Shown: positions 24,801-36,800 of the stretch, in pieces
How positions within the stretch are numbered: the stretch's first letter is position 1
How the letters are laid out: every line of letters begins with the position of its first letter
Origin: Onthophagus taurus
Lineage: Eukaryota > Arthropoda > Insecta > Coleoptera > Scarabaeidae
Assembly: GCF_036711975.1 (NCBI RefSeq)
Contig: NC_091971.1
Location: 31,007,501-31,071,500 of the forward strand
Length of the DNA: 64,000 nt
Direction of reading: 5' to 3'
The notes under the pieces: model-generated
Seen by the model: only the letters and a program-made list of their open reading frames with translations
Told to the model about the DNA's origin: nothing
The model's database searches: none
Position numbers and translations under genes: made by a program

Positions 24801-27800
24801 CTTAAATATTATAATTAGGATAATTATTAGTTAGTTTAACGTTATTTTGGAACTTAATAACACATATTATTGATGAAAATCCCTTTCGTAGTTACAAAGT
24901 TTTAACATCAAAAGGTCATAACGTAGGGTGAAATATTCGTCAAATCCTTTGGTCAAGTCTGAAAGAGAAGAATAATAAACCTTATTTTGGAGAAATTCAA
25001 AAGATTAAGGTAGAAATGCAATTGATGGGTACTTGTGGGTGTAATGGGCACGTTTCCACCCGGAAACAAAAAAGATGGAAGATGCTGTAAGGTTGTATCG
25101 TTTCGAAAAGGCAACTTTTTTCACAAAATTCTTATTTGGGCGATATTACATCGATAAAAGCAAGATTGACGATTTTTAAGCAACATGTATATTGTAAAAT
25201 TATACGAAGATGGGTTTATGAGAAAGTTGAACTTGTTCATTCATAAGTAGATAGTTATTATTATCTTTATAATTTGTTACACGAATGAAAAAGCTCAACT
25301 CCTCCATAATTTATATTATGTTCAGTCTTTATGTGGTGCTTAAAAATATTGGAATTTTCTTTAGTTTTATGTTTCTAGTTTTCAGCCTCCTCCACATTTG
25401 TCCGATAGCAACAAACTTGTATCCGTAATTTTTTATCTACTTTCTTAGCTGATATCTTTCTTATTATTAGAGATAATTCGAGATTCTTTCTCTATCTAAA
25501 ACCGGTCTTTGTCTGTCGATAAGTTAATACTAAGATCAATCTGTACTTAAACTACAAAGCGGTGGCTCTGTACTTAGATTAAATAGCTTAAAATTACTAA
25601 ACTTCAAGCCTTTGTGCAATTGTTATCAAACCGATTTTTAAAATAGAGTTCTTTCCTGGTGATATAAGAAAGTTATTGATCCCAACAATGTTTAAAAGTA
25701 GCTAAAACGTGTGAATTTGGTAATTTTTTGACCAAAAACGTCCTTGTGTAAGTCTGTAACTTCATGATATTGATATACTTCTATAGTTTTGCTCATATCA
25801 AATATGTAAGAAAGTTGTTTAGAGGTAGAGCAATTAAACGTTTCTGTATATACAGATGTATATTAAAGGTGATTTAACCATGATGCTAATTGATATTGAC
25901 CAACAAAAACCCGGATTAAGATATTTGAAGGAGCGTTCTTTCTGATTGTGAACACAGTTTTTTAAAATTCGGTTTGATAACAATTGCACAAGGGCTTGAA
26001 GTTTGGTAATATTAAGCTATTTTACGTACAGAGCGGTGTTCTTCATCTTTTATTGATTTTAATATTAACATATCGGCAAACGAGGACCGACGATTTCATA
26101 AAGAAAGAATCAAGCTTTCATATGGTGCATTTAGTGTTCTGCTATATCTAATAATACGAAAGATATCAGCTAATAAAATAGATAGGAAATTGCGGATAAA
26201 AGTTTGTTGTTGGAAGGTTTGTTGCTATCGTCAATCGGGCATTTCCACTTTCGTATTGGCCAAGGATTAAGCTTTCGAATGAGACATTGTTTATCGAAAT
26301 CGGTTCACTGGTTCTCATGTTATAATTAAAATACTATACATGTAAAATTCTGTTTAATTGGGGACTAACTTCACATAGGTGTCATTATGAATAATTATGT
26401 TGTAATCTCAACAAGTTTAGTGAAAATAACTCTTTATTTTGTGCGTGGGTATAAATTAAACAATTTGAGGTTAGGATTTAATACGAGAAAATACATGGTT
26501 AACATTGCTTGTGTTGTCAGTTGTAATTGTCATCTGGTTAAATACACAGTTTGTTGCTATCGTCACACGGGCTATTTATTTATTTTTATTTTGTAACCAT
26601 GTCTTTTTTAATAACTATTTTAATTTAACTAAACTACTATTAAATAAGCTACTATACTTATTTATCATTTATATTTACAACATAAAGATTGCAAAGAGCT
26701 TTCAGTCATTTGACAGATCAATTGATACAGAATCCATTAACACAAAGTCTATTAATACACATTTGGTAGAAACAATTCTATCTAACGCCATTTAATTGTC
26801 GTTCTGCATCGATAGCCTAAGAAACAAGGTTTTCATCCGAAAATATGTTGTAATCTCAACAAGTTTAGTGAAAATAATTTTTTATTTTGTGCGTGGGTAT
26901 AAATTAAACAATTTCAGGTTAGAATTTAATACGAAAATGCAATTTTAACATTGCTTTTAACTTCCAAAAAGAAACGTCAAATCGCAACTTTAAAGTGATT
27001 TTTCGGTAAGTACTACACTTTTCCGCACTTTTTTTATATCATTAACACATCTTTTGAGTCATTTCCTACCGATTAAAAAAAAAATCATCGATTTTTAAGA
27101 GGGACAGCTAATCTTAATATATGCCATTTATTCTTATTTTCTTCCCGTGACGAGGTTTCAAAGGCCTCCATTATAATAAATTCTCATAAAAACACTAATA
27201 TTATTGTGTTTCTCGCTCCACCTTGTTTTGCAAAGCTTGGAAGTATTTGGTATCAATTTGCGTCTCAAAACTGATTCTTGAAAAAATGTAATAATATCTT
27301 TGATGGTACCTTCCTTTGATGAAAGCACAAAGCTTTTTTATATTTTCTGCGTAGGATTGCTTGCACACCACCTTCTTTCCCGGACATCGTCGAACAACCG
27401 TCAAATCCTAAACCAACACATTTGTCCGGATCAAGATCTTCTTCTGCCGAAAACTCATCTATTGCTTTTGCAATACATTTCGCATCCAAAGCATCAAGTT
27501 TGACGAATCCGAGGAATACTTATTGAACTTTCTTGGTTTCCAGATCAAAATATGGCATCCCATTCGATAGTTGTTCAGTATTCGATATATATATATATAT
27601 TTATTAGTAGTATATTTATTGTGTTTTAATTTTTTTTTCGAATCTACCTCTAGGGGTGGGGCAGTGGCCCCCCTCTGCCCCTCTCTGGCGACGCCCTTGC
27701 TGAGCATAGTTAAATTTTGCAATGTTCCCTTAAATAGTGATTATCTTGGAAACGGAGAACTTTAGAGAAGATTGGTAGATATACCGAATTTCTGTAAAAA

Positions 27801-30800
27801 TGTCTGAGAAACTGTTTCAAGTTGTATGAGTTGTAAAAATTTTAACGACGAAAAAGATATGACTATCTTAAGGGAGGTTTTCAAGACAGGTAGCGCCATC
27901 TGAAAGATACATCAAAACTAATACCAAATTATTATTTATCGTCTCAAAAAATGATAATGTACTAATTTTCATGTTCATTATTTAAGCAAAAGCGAAATTA
28001 TTAAAGAAAAACGAAAATAAAGTATTAACTTTAACCATCTGTATCTTCGTTATTATTAACAATTGGACTAAGATAAATTGGGTTAAACCGTAATAATTTA
28101 ATCTAAGGAATTCACTGTTGCTCTGTGTCCCATTAGTAACGAATGACCCTGTATAATCTCATCTCCTAAGTGTTGCTCATCTCAATACATCTCTTGTTCA
28201 GATGGGTGCTAAATACTTACCTCCGTAAGTATTTTTATGAGTCATACAAGGTTATGATCTCAAGGATCTTTTCTCGTTTGGAATCATGGCGGTGTCGCTT
28301 TGATGTATTGACACGATACTGACATTATGTTATAAAAAATATTTGGTATAAATATATTAGGGTGTAATGTGCTTAATAAACCAACGTTATACATCGATCT
28401 AGGAATAGACGAAATCATTGAAAGCATTTTACTATGGAAGAACTATGAAGGTAATAATAACTAATACTTGATAACTTTGAACAAACATTACTAAAATGCG
28501 AGCTCAATGAGATAATTTATTCGGAACTTTACTAACAAGCTGTACTTATTTAAAAAATCGTTTAAAGACGAAAAGTGTTGATAAAGCAGTTATCTATAAT
28601 CTCCATAAATTTTTCAATCGGTTGCTCAAGAGATGTTACTATAATAACTTTGTTTTAATAACTTTCGCGACTAAAATTATGTATCACTATTATTAATGAT
28701 AATTTTTATTGTTTGCTTAAACTCCTTCAAAACATTCAACGAAGCATAGGTCGTTATAACAACTGATAAATCAAATACATTCAACAAAACCATTGAAACT
28801 AGTTTTTTGAGAACCGGTATTTATTATTCGTACGTATTATATATTATCCGTATTATTCGTCGTGTTTGCTTAAATGCTTTCAAAATATTCAACGAAGCAT
28901 AGGTCGTTATAACAACTGATAAATCAAATACATTCAACAAAAACATTGAAACTAGTTTTTTGAGAACCGGTATTTATTATTCGTACCTCCAGATGAAGAG
29001 TAACTATGTATGTTGTTCTATATGAATTACGTCTGTTAATAGGAACAAACAACCTGTAAAACCGATGTTACAATTGAAAAGAAAAGGTAAAAGAACGTTG
29101 TACAATGAGAACTATCTTGAGGTGAATAATAATGTTAAAGAAATTGGTGCGAAGAAATTGAAAACGTTGAAACCGAGTAAAGATTCAAAAAAGAATGTTA
29201 AAAATAAAACGAAAATTACGGAGGAACAAAAAGGTAATACCGTAATTAATAATGTCGATTGTGAAGTTGAAATAGCGATGGAAAAAATGTTTAAATCCCA
29301 AGAAGAAAAGAAAGAAAATCTTGACGAAGAAAAAAATGGAAAATGTGTCAAAATTCGTGAAAGAACATCGTCTGAGGACGAGCCATGCCAGATTATTACC
29401 GTTACGGCCGAAATACATGAAGATCCCGAAAAATTACGGAAACAGAAGGTAAGTGATTTTAATTGTATCAAATAGTAATATTTTATTTATTTCAATATTT
29501 TGTTTTAAACATTGTAAACAGAAGCATTGCTTTCGAATTATAACGAACACATACAATTTGTTTTTAACCTTCGACCGGGCTCGTCCTATTTTATAACATG
29601 AGAGGGCGTGTGTCATAAATTTTATGACAATGGATATTAATACCCATGGCCGTGGCGTTTTTTTTGCATCTGTTACATTTATTCAAATGTGTTTGCTTCG
29701 GTTTTAAGCAATAAGCATTACGTTGTCTTTAATAAAATACACATTTTGATAGAATAAAAATATTTGATATACAGTGCGTTTCAAAAGTAACGGATAAATT
29801 CGATAAAATTATTATAAACAATTTATGAAAAAATCGCTGAAACGGGTCTAAAGATTTAAATTTTTTTGGAACACCCCATTTTTTATATCGGAATTTGAAA
29901 GAGAATTCTCTTCTGAATTATTTACAATAAATATTAATATCGGTTAGATAAGAAAATTTTCGGGAAAAATGAATTTAAAGTTTCATTATTTCCCATTCAT
30001 TTGATATAAAAAATAGTAGTAGCCGTGCGTAACCATGGCAACCAAATGTTTTGATTTGAAACAGTGTATTGTGCGTTAATGAGATTATTTTGAGTAGTAT
30101 TGTGGAGTTTCTTGTGTTAATTGTTGTTATTCATTGTTATTTGTTGCTATTCATCGCTATTCGTTGTTACTTTTTTGTTGTTATTTGATCTTATTGTTTA
30201 TCTATTATTGGTTATTTTTTATTTATTGACTATTCGATAAGTAAGAAATTAATAATGATGCGATAAACCTGAGACCGGACGTCCATTGGCCTTTAATGAA
30301 GACCGTCAATTGGATGTTCTGTTAAGTGTAGAGGAAAATTTCGCATTCAAACATCTCCAATATTGCTGCAAATTTAAATACATCTAGAAGCACAATATCA
30401 AGATTTCTTAAGAAAAAAAAATATCACCCCTACAAAGTACACTTGGTGTATGAGCTTTCCGATGACGATTTTGATCGACGCGTGCAATTCTGCGAAACAA
30501 TGACGGAACTATGCTACGCAAATCCGGAATTTATTAAAAACATTCTATTCTCTGATGAAGCAACATTTTGTTTAAATGGCACCAGTTTTTGGCACAAGCA
30601 AAACTGCCGTTATTGGGCAGTAGAAAATCCCCATTGGAAAGCCGAGGCAAATACACAGTATCCCCAAAAGGTGAATGTGTGAGCTGGAATAGTGGAGAAC
30701 AGAATTATTGGACCGTATTTCTTTAACGGAACAGTAGGCGGCCATCAATTAGAATAAATTCCAAGTTTACTTGCAATTTTTCCAAATGCAGAAGATCTAA

Positions 30801-33800
30801 ATTCACTACATCCCAGAATTTGGCTACAGCAAAATGGCGCACCTCCTCATTATGCTCTAGTTGTACGAGAATACCTCAACCAAAAATTTCCCAATCGGTG
30901 AATTGGCAGACGCGGACATATTGAATGGCCCTTTAGATTATTTTCTTTGGGGTTATTTAAAATCTAAAGTTTATTTTAATAAGCCTGATAACCTAGAAGA
31001 TCTGAAGCAAAAAATTAGAGAAGAAATTCAATTAATCGGCCCGGATATGATTCAAAACGTTCAAGAAGCATTTGTCTCCCGATTAAGATATTGCCTTGCT
31101 GCTAACGAGCAGCAATTTGAACATTTGAATTAATGATGATTATTATTTTCTACCGTTCATGTTATTTTTGTAAACTTAAAGTTTAAAAAAAATGTTTAAT
31201 TTTTGATATCTTATTTTCTGTTTGCGTTTTTTTTAATGCGTTTGATGCAACAAGCTATTGCTACTTTTGTATCTCAAGTACAGGTGTCCCAATTTCGATG
31301 TCCGCATAGACTATCTCCGAAACTAAAAGAGATAGAAAAAAAGTAGCTGACATGTCATGATCTCGTTTTTTGAGAAAATGCTAATGCCGAAAACTCCGAA
31401 CAGCTATCGTCTTTTGTTTTCGCCCTATCGGCAAAAACTGAAAATTTTGCGAAAACGGCAATCGCGAATATCTCACTTATTATCAAAGATGGAGTATTAT
31501 AAATAATACATTATATGGGCAACTTTTTACGAAGAATTCAGTGGCGTAGGTAGAATTTTTTTCCCACCTTTTATTTTCGAGATTTTGCAAGTAACTTTAA
31601 TTTTTTAAATGGAAACCATAGTTGGCTATGACCTAAAATAATTCGGTATTTTTTTCTGATAACAAATATATATAGTTTGTTGGGTATATTTCTTATAGTT
31701 ATTGAATAATTAACAATATTTCTTTTTGGTCTTTCTAAAGCAATTGTGTGTATCTAAAAGTTAATGTTGCTATGGTGATAACCACACTATGATGCAAACT
31801 AATGTTCTTAACTTACTACATAATATAATTTATTTTGCCTACGCAGTCTACGCAGTTTCTGCAAAATAACAAGAATGTGTTTTAACGCAGTAAGATTAAC
31901 AAAAATAAGAATTTTATTAATTTAATAAATAAAACAATGAACAAAAAACAAGTAAACCATTAACAACAAACATTTATAACAAAAAAAGCAAACAAAAAAG
32001 GTAAATATTTTTATAATCAAATTAGAAATGTTCAAATTGCGCGCCTTCATTATTAATACAAAGAACACAACGCTTTCTTAAATTATTTATAGCATTGTAA
32101 ATATGAACATTGGAGATAGAATTTAATGCAGCTTCAAAATTTTCTATTAATTCATTTAAATTTTCATGAGTTGTTTTATACAAAATATTTCTTATATGTC
32201 CCCAAAGAAAAAAATCTAGTGGCGATAAATCGGGTGATCGTGGTGGCCATCTATGACTAGAATTTTTTCCCAACCAATTATTGCCAAAGTTTATGTTTAA
32301 AAATTCACAAACAGCTCTGGCATTATGTGCTGGTGCTCCGTCGTGTTGATAATATAACATTTGGGACATATTCAATGGTAAATTGTCGACATAAGGTTCA
32401 ATGTGCTGCTTTAATATACTGAGGTATCTATCTGCATTTAAATTGTCATGGTAGATGCTATATGCCAAAATTCTGTTGTTTAAAAGGGCACACCACACAT
32501 TGAACCCGAATCTTCCTTGAGAACGTCTGGCTATTGCTTAATCCGGATTTGTATCGGACCAAAAACGTTCATTATTGCTATTAAATATTCCCACACTACT
32601 AACGTGAACTTCATCAGTCCAAATCACATTTTGAGCAAAAAGTGGATTAGTTAATTTTTCCAAATACCATCGACAAAATGCTAATCTTAGATTGGCATCT
32701 CCGGCAGGTAAATGATGAATGACCCGTGCTTTGTATGGTTTATATTTATTTTTTTTCAAAATTCGGGAACAGCGGCTTTTGGGTACTCCGACGTCTTGTT
32801 CAATTTCTCTACAAAATGTAGATGGATTTACCGTAACTGTAGCCAACACATTGACTTCATCCTCCTGGTCATTTTGATACGTTTTTGGACGTGGTTTCGT
32901 GAAGGACCCGAACTCCATTAAATTTTGTGCTAAGCGACTAAGGCCTTCTGCACACGGAGCTGCTCGTCATAGACGCGTATTAGACACGATTGTAAGAAGG
33001 CGTACGCTTCAGTGCATTTCACGTATTTCTAAATGAAAATCTGCAGAGACAACGCAGCGTCGCGATTTCGTCCACCAAAGACCTTCTGCACACGGAGCTG
33101 CTCATCATAGACGCGTATTAGACACGATTGTAGGAAGACGTACGCTTCATTGCATCTCACGTGTTTTTAAGTGAAAACCTGCACATGGCGACGCAGCGTC
33201 GCGATCTGGTTTGAACATGCAAGCTGCATAGCGGCTGGCGTACAGCAGTGTTGGTCGCTTGGCGTAGCGGTAACGCCGTATAAATAAAATAATAAGTAAA
33301 AATGGAAGATAAAAGCGATCAAACGGTGAAATTTGTTCAGTTAATTGAAAATTATCAGTGTTTATATAATCATGCATTAGCTGAACACTCTAGAAAAGAT
33401 GTTACCGAAAAAGCTTGGTCTGCAATAGGTCAAAAAATGAAATGGACAGGTAATTCAAGAATTATTTCATATATTATTATATTATATGGATATTCATTTT
33501 AACATTTTATAAACAATAATTCCATTGCCATGGTAAAGCTACATTTGGTGATAAAAAATAATTAGCTAAATAGTTTCGGAGATTTTGAGGTGAGGAAGTT
33601 TCATTGATATTTATATTTTCAATATCTGGCAAGTTTCTCGGATTTTGCGGATTTTTTTCTATTACGGGAACTGCGTATAATGTGCCATCTTTTTTTCTAA
33701 TGAAATTGTGTAAAACGCATGCACATTGTTTTATTGATATAATTGCTTCATATTTGCGGACTCGTATAAGTGTTAAAAAAAATTGAAATTTTTGAGTCAT

Positions 33801-36800
33801 CATTCCAAAAGCACATTCTATTGTTTTTCTTCCACGACTATGTCTGTAATTGAAAATTCGCATTTTATTGTTAATATTTCTTTCGGGGTATGGCCTCATA
33901 ATATTTTGTCTCAAAGGAAATGCGTTATCAGCTGCAAAATAATATGGGAATTTATTGCCACTTTCGTTGTTTGGAAGTTCTGTTAAAGATGGCAAAGTAT
34001 TATTGTTCTCCAACCAACGACTAAATGTAGAAACTCGAAAGATGCCTCCATCACTATTTCGGCCAGCATATCCGCATTCTATAGTTGTGAACAGCCCTTC
34101 AGCATCACAACAGCCAAACAAAACAACAGAATGATAATTTTTATAATTAAAGTTGGTGGATCCGGAATTTGGATATTTCTGAATGCGGATATGTTTACCG
34201 TCAATTGCTCCTAAACAGTTTGGCAACTGCCATAGCTCAAAAAATCTACTTGCTATTTGTTTCCATTTTTCTGTATTTGGTAACGACATATATGGCTCCT
34301 TCAACACATTCCATATCGATTTTGTAGTTTGTTCTACAATACTTCCCACTGTACGTTCACCTCTTTGAAAATATAAAGATAGAGCAGTAAATGTACATCC
34401 AGTAGCTAAATATCTAAAACAAAAAAATAGTTGTATATATTATATGAAAAGCACGCTATATTTGCTCATAAACACGTGAATTTTTTATAGCGGCAGATTG
34501 TAAAGACAAATGGAAAAACATTCGGAATGGTTTTGTACGCAGCCTTAAACCACCTGCGAGTGGATCATCAGCAAAATCTAAAAAACCTTACTATTTACAC
34601 GACATTATGCAGTTTGTCTTGCCATATGTAGGACCCATTCAGCATTTAGAAAAAACCGGAAACATTTCGTTGGCAGAAAGTGAAATAGTGACAGAGACCG
34701 ACGAAGACAATCCTGAACCTCAATTAAGTTATACCCTGCTTGAAGAAAATAAAAACGATAACGTCACGAAATCTTCTGAAGAAAGTTCTTTTAGCTTTGA
34801 AAAAAAGAAAAGAAAGAGAAGATATGTAGAGGAAAAAGATGAAATCGATCACGCTATTTTAGATTATATCAAAGAAAAGAAAAGTAATAAGACTTTAGAT
34901 GACGATCGAAGGATGTTTCTTTTAAGTTTATTACCCGATATAAAGAACTTATCAGACAAAAATATGCGACAATTTAAAATTAAAACACTTGTATTGCTAG
35001 AACAACTGTTAACGCAGCAAGAGCAATCTATAGATCATTTTCTAATGCACGAAACGCACAAAGCAATCACGCTCCCTCGCCGATTAGTATTGCGTCGTCT
35101 TCAGCTTCCAGTATTTATGATACCACGGATAGATACACAATTCATAATTTGGAAAGTTTACCTGCTTGTAGTAGTAATATAAATGACCAAAATAATTTTC
35201 TTTAAAAATTAAATATATAACTTGTATTATTGTTTTTATAATAAATAAATTACTTTACTTACCTTAGCGTTATCAAAATTCTCTCTTCTGCACTAACACA
35301 TTCACGCATGTTAGTATTTTGTTTTTGAATGGTGGGACCTACAATTAACACCAGTTCTTTAAACGTATTTTTAGACATTCTGTAGAAACTTTGAAATTTA
35401 GAGTCGTCTACTGATAGCTCTTTGGCAGCAATAAATAGTCTCTTGTTGATATTTTTGCGAATATAAGGATGCACCCAAAATTTTCTCTTATATTTCTGTT
35501 TTCTCTTACGAGAACGAAGATAATTTAACAAAAGTAGATCCTCTTCATCACTTGACATATTGGCAAGTACTGAATAAAATACGTTTTAAGATCGGTTTGT
35601 TTGCGGATCTTTAGGCGTATAAGAAGCGTCGCTGCATGACGCTTTTAAGTGTCTTATTAGACGAAATCGCTACGCCACGTCGTTATTTGCAGGTTTTCAT
35701 TTAAAAATACGTGAGATACACTGTAGCGTACGCCTTCCTACAATCGCATCTAATACGCGTCTATGACGAGCAGCTCCATGTGCAGAAGGCCTAAAGGTTT
35801 TCGCGTGCGGTTGTCTTCTTTCTGGATATCTTATGAAATATAATTCTGCGGTTTGCATCGCATTCTTATTTGATAGAATATAGGATTCCATCATGTAAAA
35901 TTTTTCATAATTTTCGAATTTCATTATAAAGTTTTATTCGGTTCTGTTATACGCGAGTTTCAAACTTCGTATTTTGAAACAATTTAACATCGACCTAAGC
36001 CTGCTACCCAAACATGAAGTAACTTAAGAACATAAGTTTGCATCATAGTGTGGTTATCACCATAGCAACATTAACTTTTAGATACACACAATTGCTTTAG
36101 AAAGCCCAAAAAGAAATATTGTTAATTATTCAATAACTATAAGAAATATACCTAACAAACTATATATATTTGTTGTCAGAAAAAAATACCGAATTATTTT
36201 AGGCCATAGCCAACTATGGTTTCCATTTAAAAAATTAAAGTTACTTGCAAAATCTCGAAAATAAAAGGTGGGAAAAAAATTCTACCTACGCCACTGAATT
36301 TTTCGTAAAAAGTTGCCCATATAATGTATTATTTATAATACTCCATCTTTGATAATAAGTGAGATATTCGCGATTGTCGTTTTCGTAAAATTTTCAGTTT
36401 TTGCCGATAGGGCGAAAACAAAAGACGATAGTTGTTCGGAGTTTTCGGCATTAGTATTTTCTCGAAAAACGAGATCATGACATGTAAGCTACTTTTTTTC
36501 TATCTCTTTTAGTTTCGGAGATAGCCTATGCGGACATCGAAATTGGGACACCCTGTACAATAGTAATAATAATTAAATTAAATAAATAATTCAATTCAAA
36601 TTGAATTTTGACACTTGAAAATGTCAAATCAAAACAATTGGTTGCCATGGTTACGCACTGCTATTTTCTATATCAATGAATGAGAAATAATAAAGAAAAA
36701 AATTCTGTTTCAAATTCCGATTTAAAAATGGGGTGTTCCATTTAAAAAAAACTTCGATGACGTCATAACTCGTTTAAAAATGGCGGAAGAAATTTAAAAT

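Larger units (their letters stand above)
23106..27107. mobile_element. Large foldback element with about 880-bp inverted arms
   Basis: The arms run about 23106-23976 and 26226-27107 as inverted copies starting CTGTCCCWCTTAAAAATCGA. Each arm holds two direct copies of a block of about 110 bp that includes ACCCACGCACAAAATAAAAA (23271 and 23723; inverted at about 26395 and 26835). Between the arms are smaller inverted-repeat elements (23825-24610 and 25597-26020). I see no transposase. It is inserted in the hAT transposase. Confidence 0.7.
22117..27699 (-). mobile_element. hAT element (ZMYM/THAP0-like transposase) with 8-bp target duplication
   Basis: CTGAGCAT is directly repeated at 22109-22116 and 27700-27707. 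The ends start CAAGGGCGTCGCCAG, a common hAT terminus. The minus-strand transposase is in two pieces. At 27489-27201 it reads K-C-V-G-L-G-F-D-G-C-S-T-M-S-G, and at about 23090-22465 it has F-W-R-R-S-L-I-I-P-Y-L-D. These belong to the hAT group that resembles ZMYM1 and THAP0 proteins. A foldback structure (23106-27107) separates the two pieces. The transposase is a pseudogene. Confidence 0.82.
21487..28151. mobile_element. Mariner-type element with inverted ends, host of a hAT insertion
   Basis: TA flanks at 21485-21486 and 28152-28153. The ends are CAGGSTSATYCGTTACTAAT followed by GGGACACAGAGCAACA in inverted orientation, and both arms share a further segment ending in GATACAGATGGTTAAAGTTAA. 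No transposase is visible in what remains. A 5.6-kb hAT is inserted at 22117. Confidence 0.75.
32942..35791. mobile_element. PIF/Harbinger element with two interlocked genes
   Basis: Flanked by TAA at 32939-32941 and 35792-35794, the usual 3-bp Harbinger target duplication. The termini are inverted copies starting GGCCTTCTGCACAYGGAGCT. The left end is present twice in tandem (about 32942-33078 and 33080-33216). Inside are a minus-strand DDE transposase and a plus-strand MADF/BESS protein, the two-gene set of autonomous Harbinger elements. Confidence 0.92.
32022..35924 (-). pseudogene. Mariner B transposase, split by Harbinger, one in-frame stop
   Basis: The N-terminal part is 35924-35792 and the remainder 32938-32022. 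Without the Harbinger and one TAA copy, the frame is continuous over 1050 nt (349 residues), broken only by a TAA near 32537. Catalytic blocks are W-T-D-E-V-H, Y-Y-Q-H-D-G-A-P-A-H and S-P-D-L-S-P-L-D-F-F-L-W. By my count 41 residues separate the second Asp from the Asp of P-L-D-F, which matches the DD41D arrangement. Apart from the one stop and the insertion it appears complete, so the copy is fairly young. Confidence 0.85.
31281..36555 (-). mobile_element. Inner mariner/IS630-like element (mariner B) carrying a Harbinger
   Basis: TA flanks at 31279-31280 and 36556-36557. The inverted ends start CAGGGTGTCCCAATTTCGAT (one base different on the left) and match for over 300 bp. A PIF/Harbinger element sits inside at 32942-35791. 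A 406-bp internally deleted derivative of the same family lies at 38540-38945. Confidence 0.9.

Noticed and set aside
29112..29471. Minus-strand 119-codon frame rich in Phe/Ser
   Set aside because: Antisense of a Lys/Glu-rich exon; composition is explained by exon 10.
30443..31133. Candidate active mariner transposase
   Set aside because: An in-frame stop, frameshifts and Asn in place of the second catalytic Asp show it is dead.
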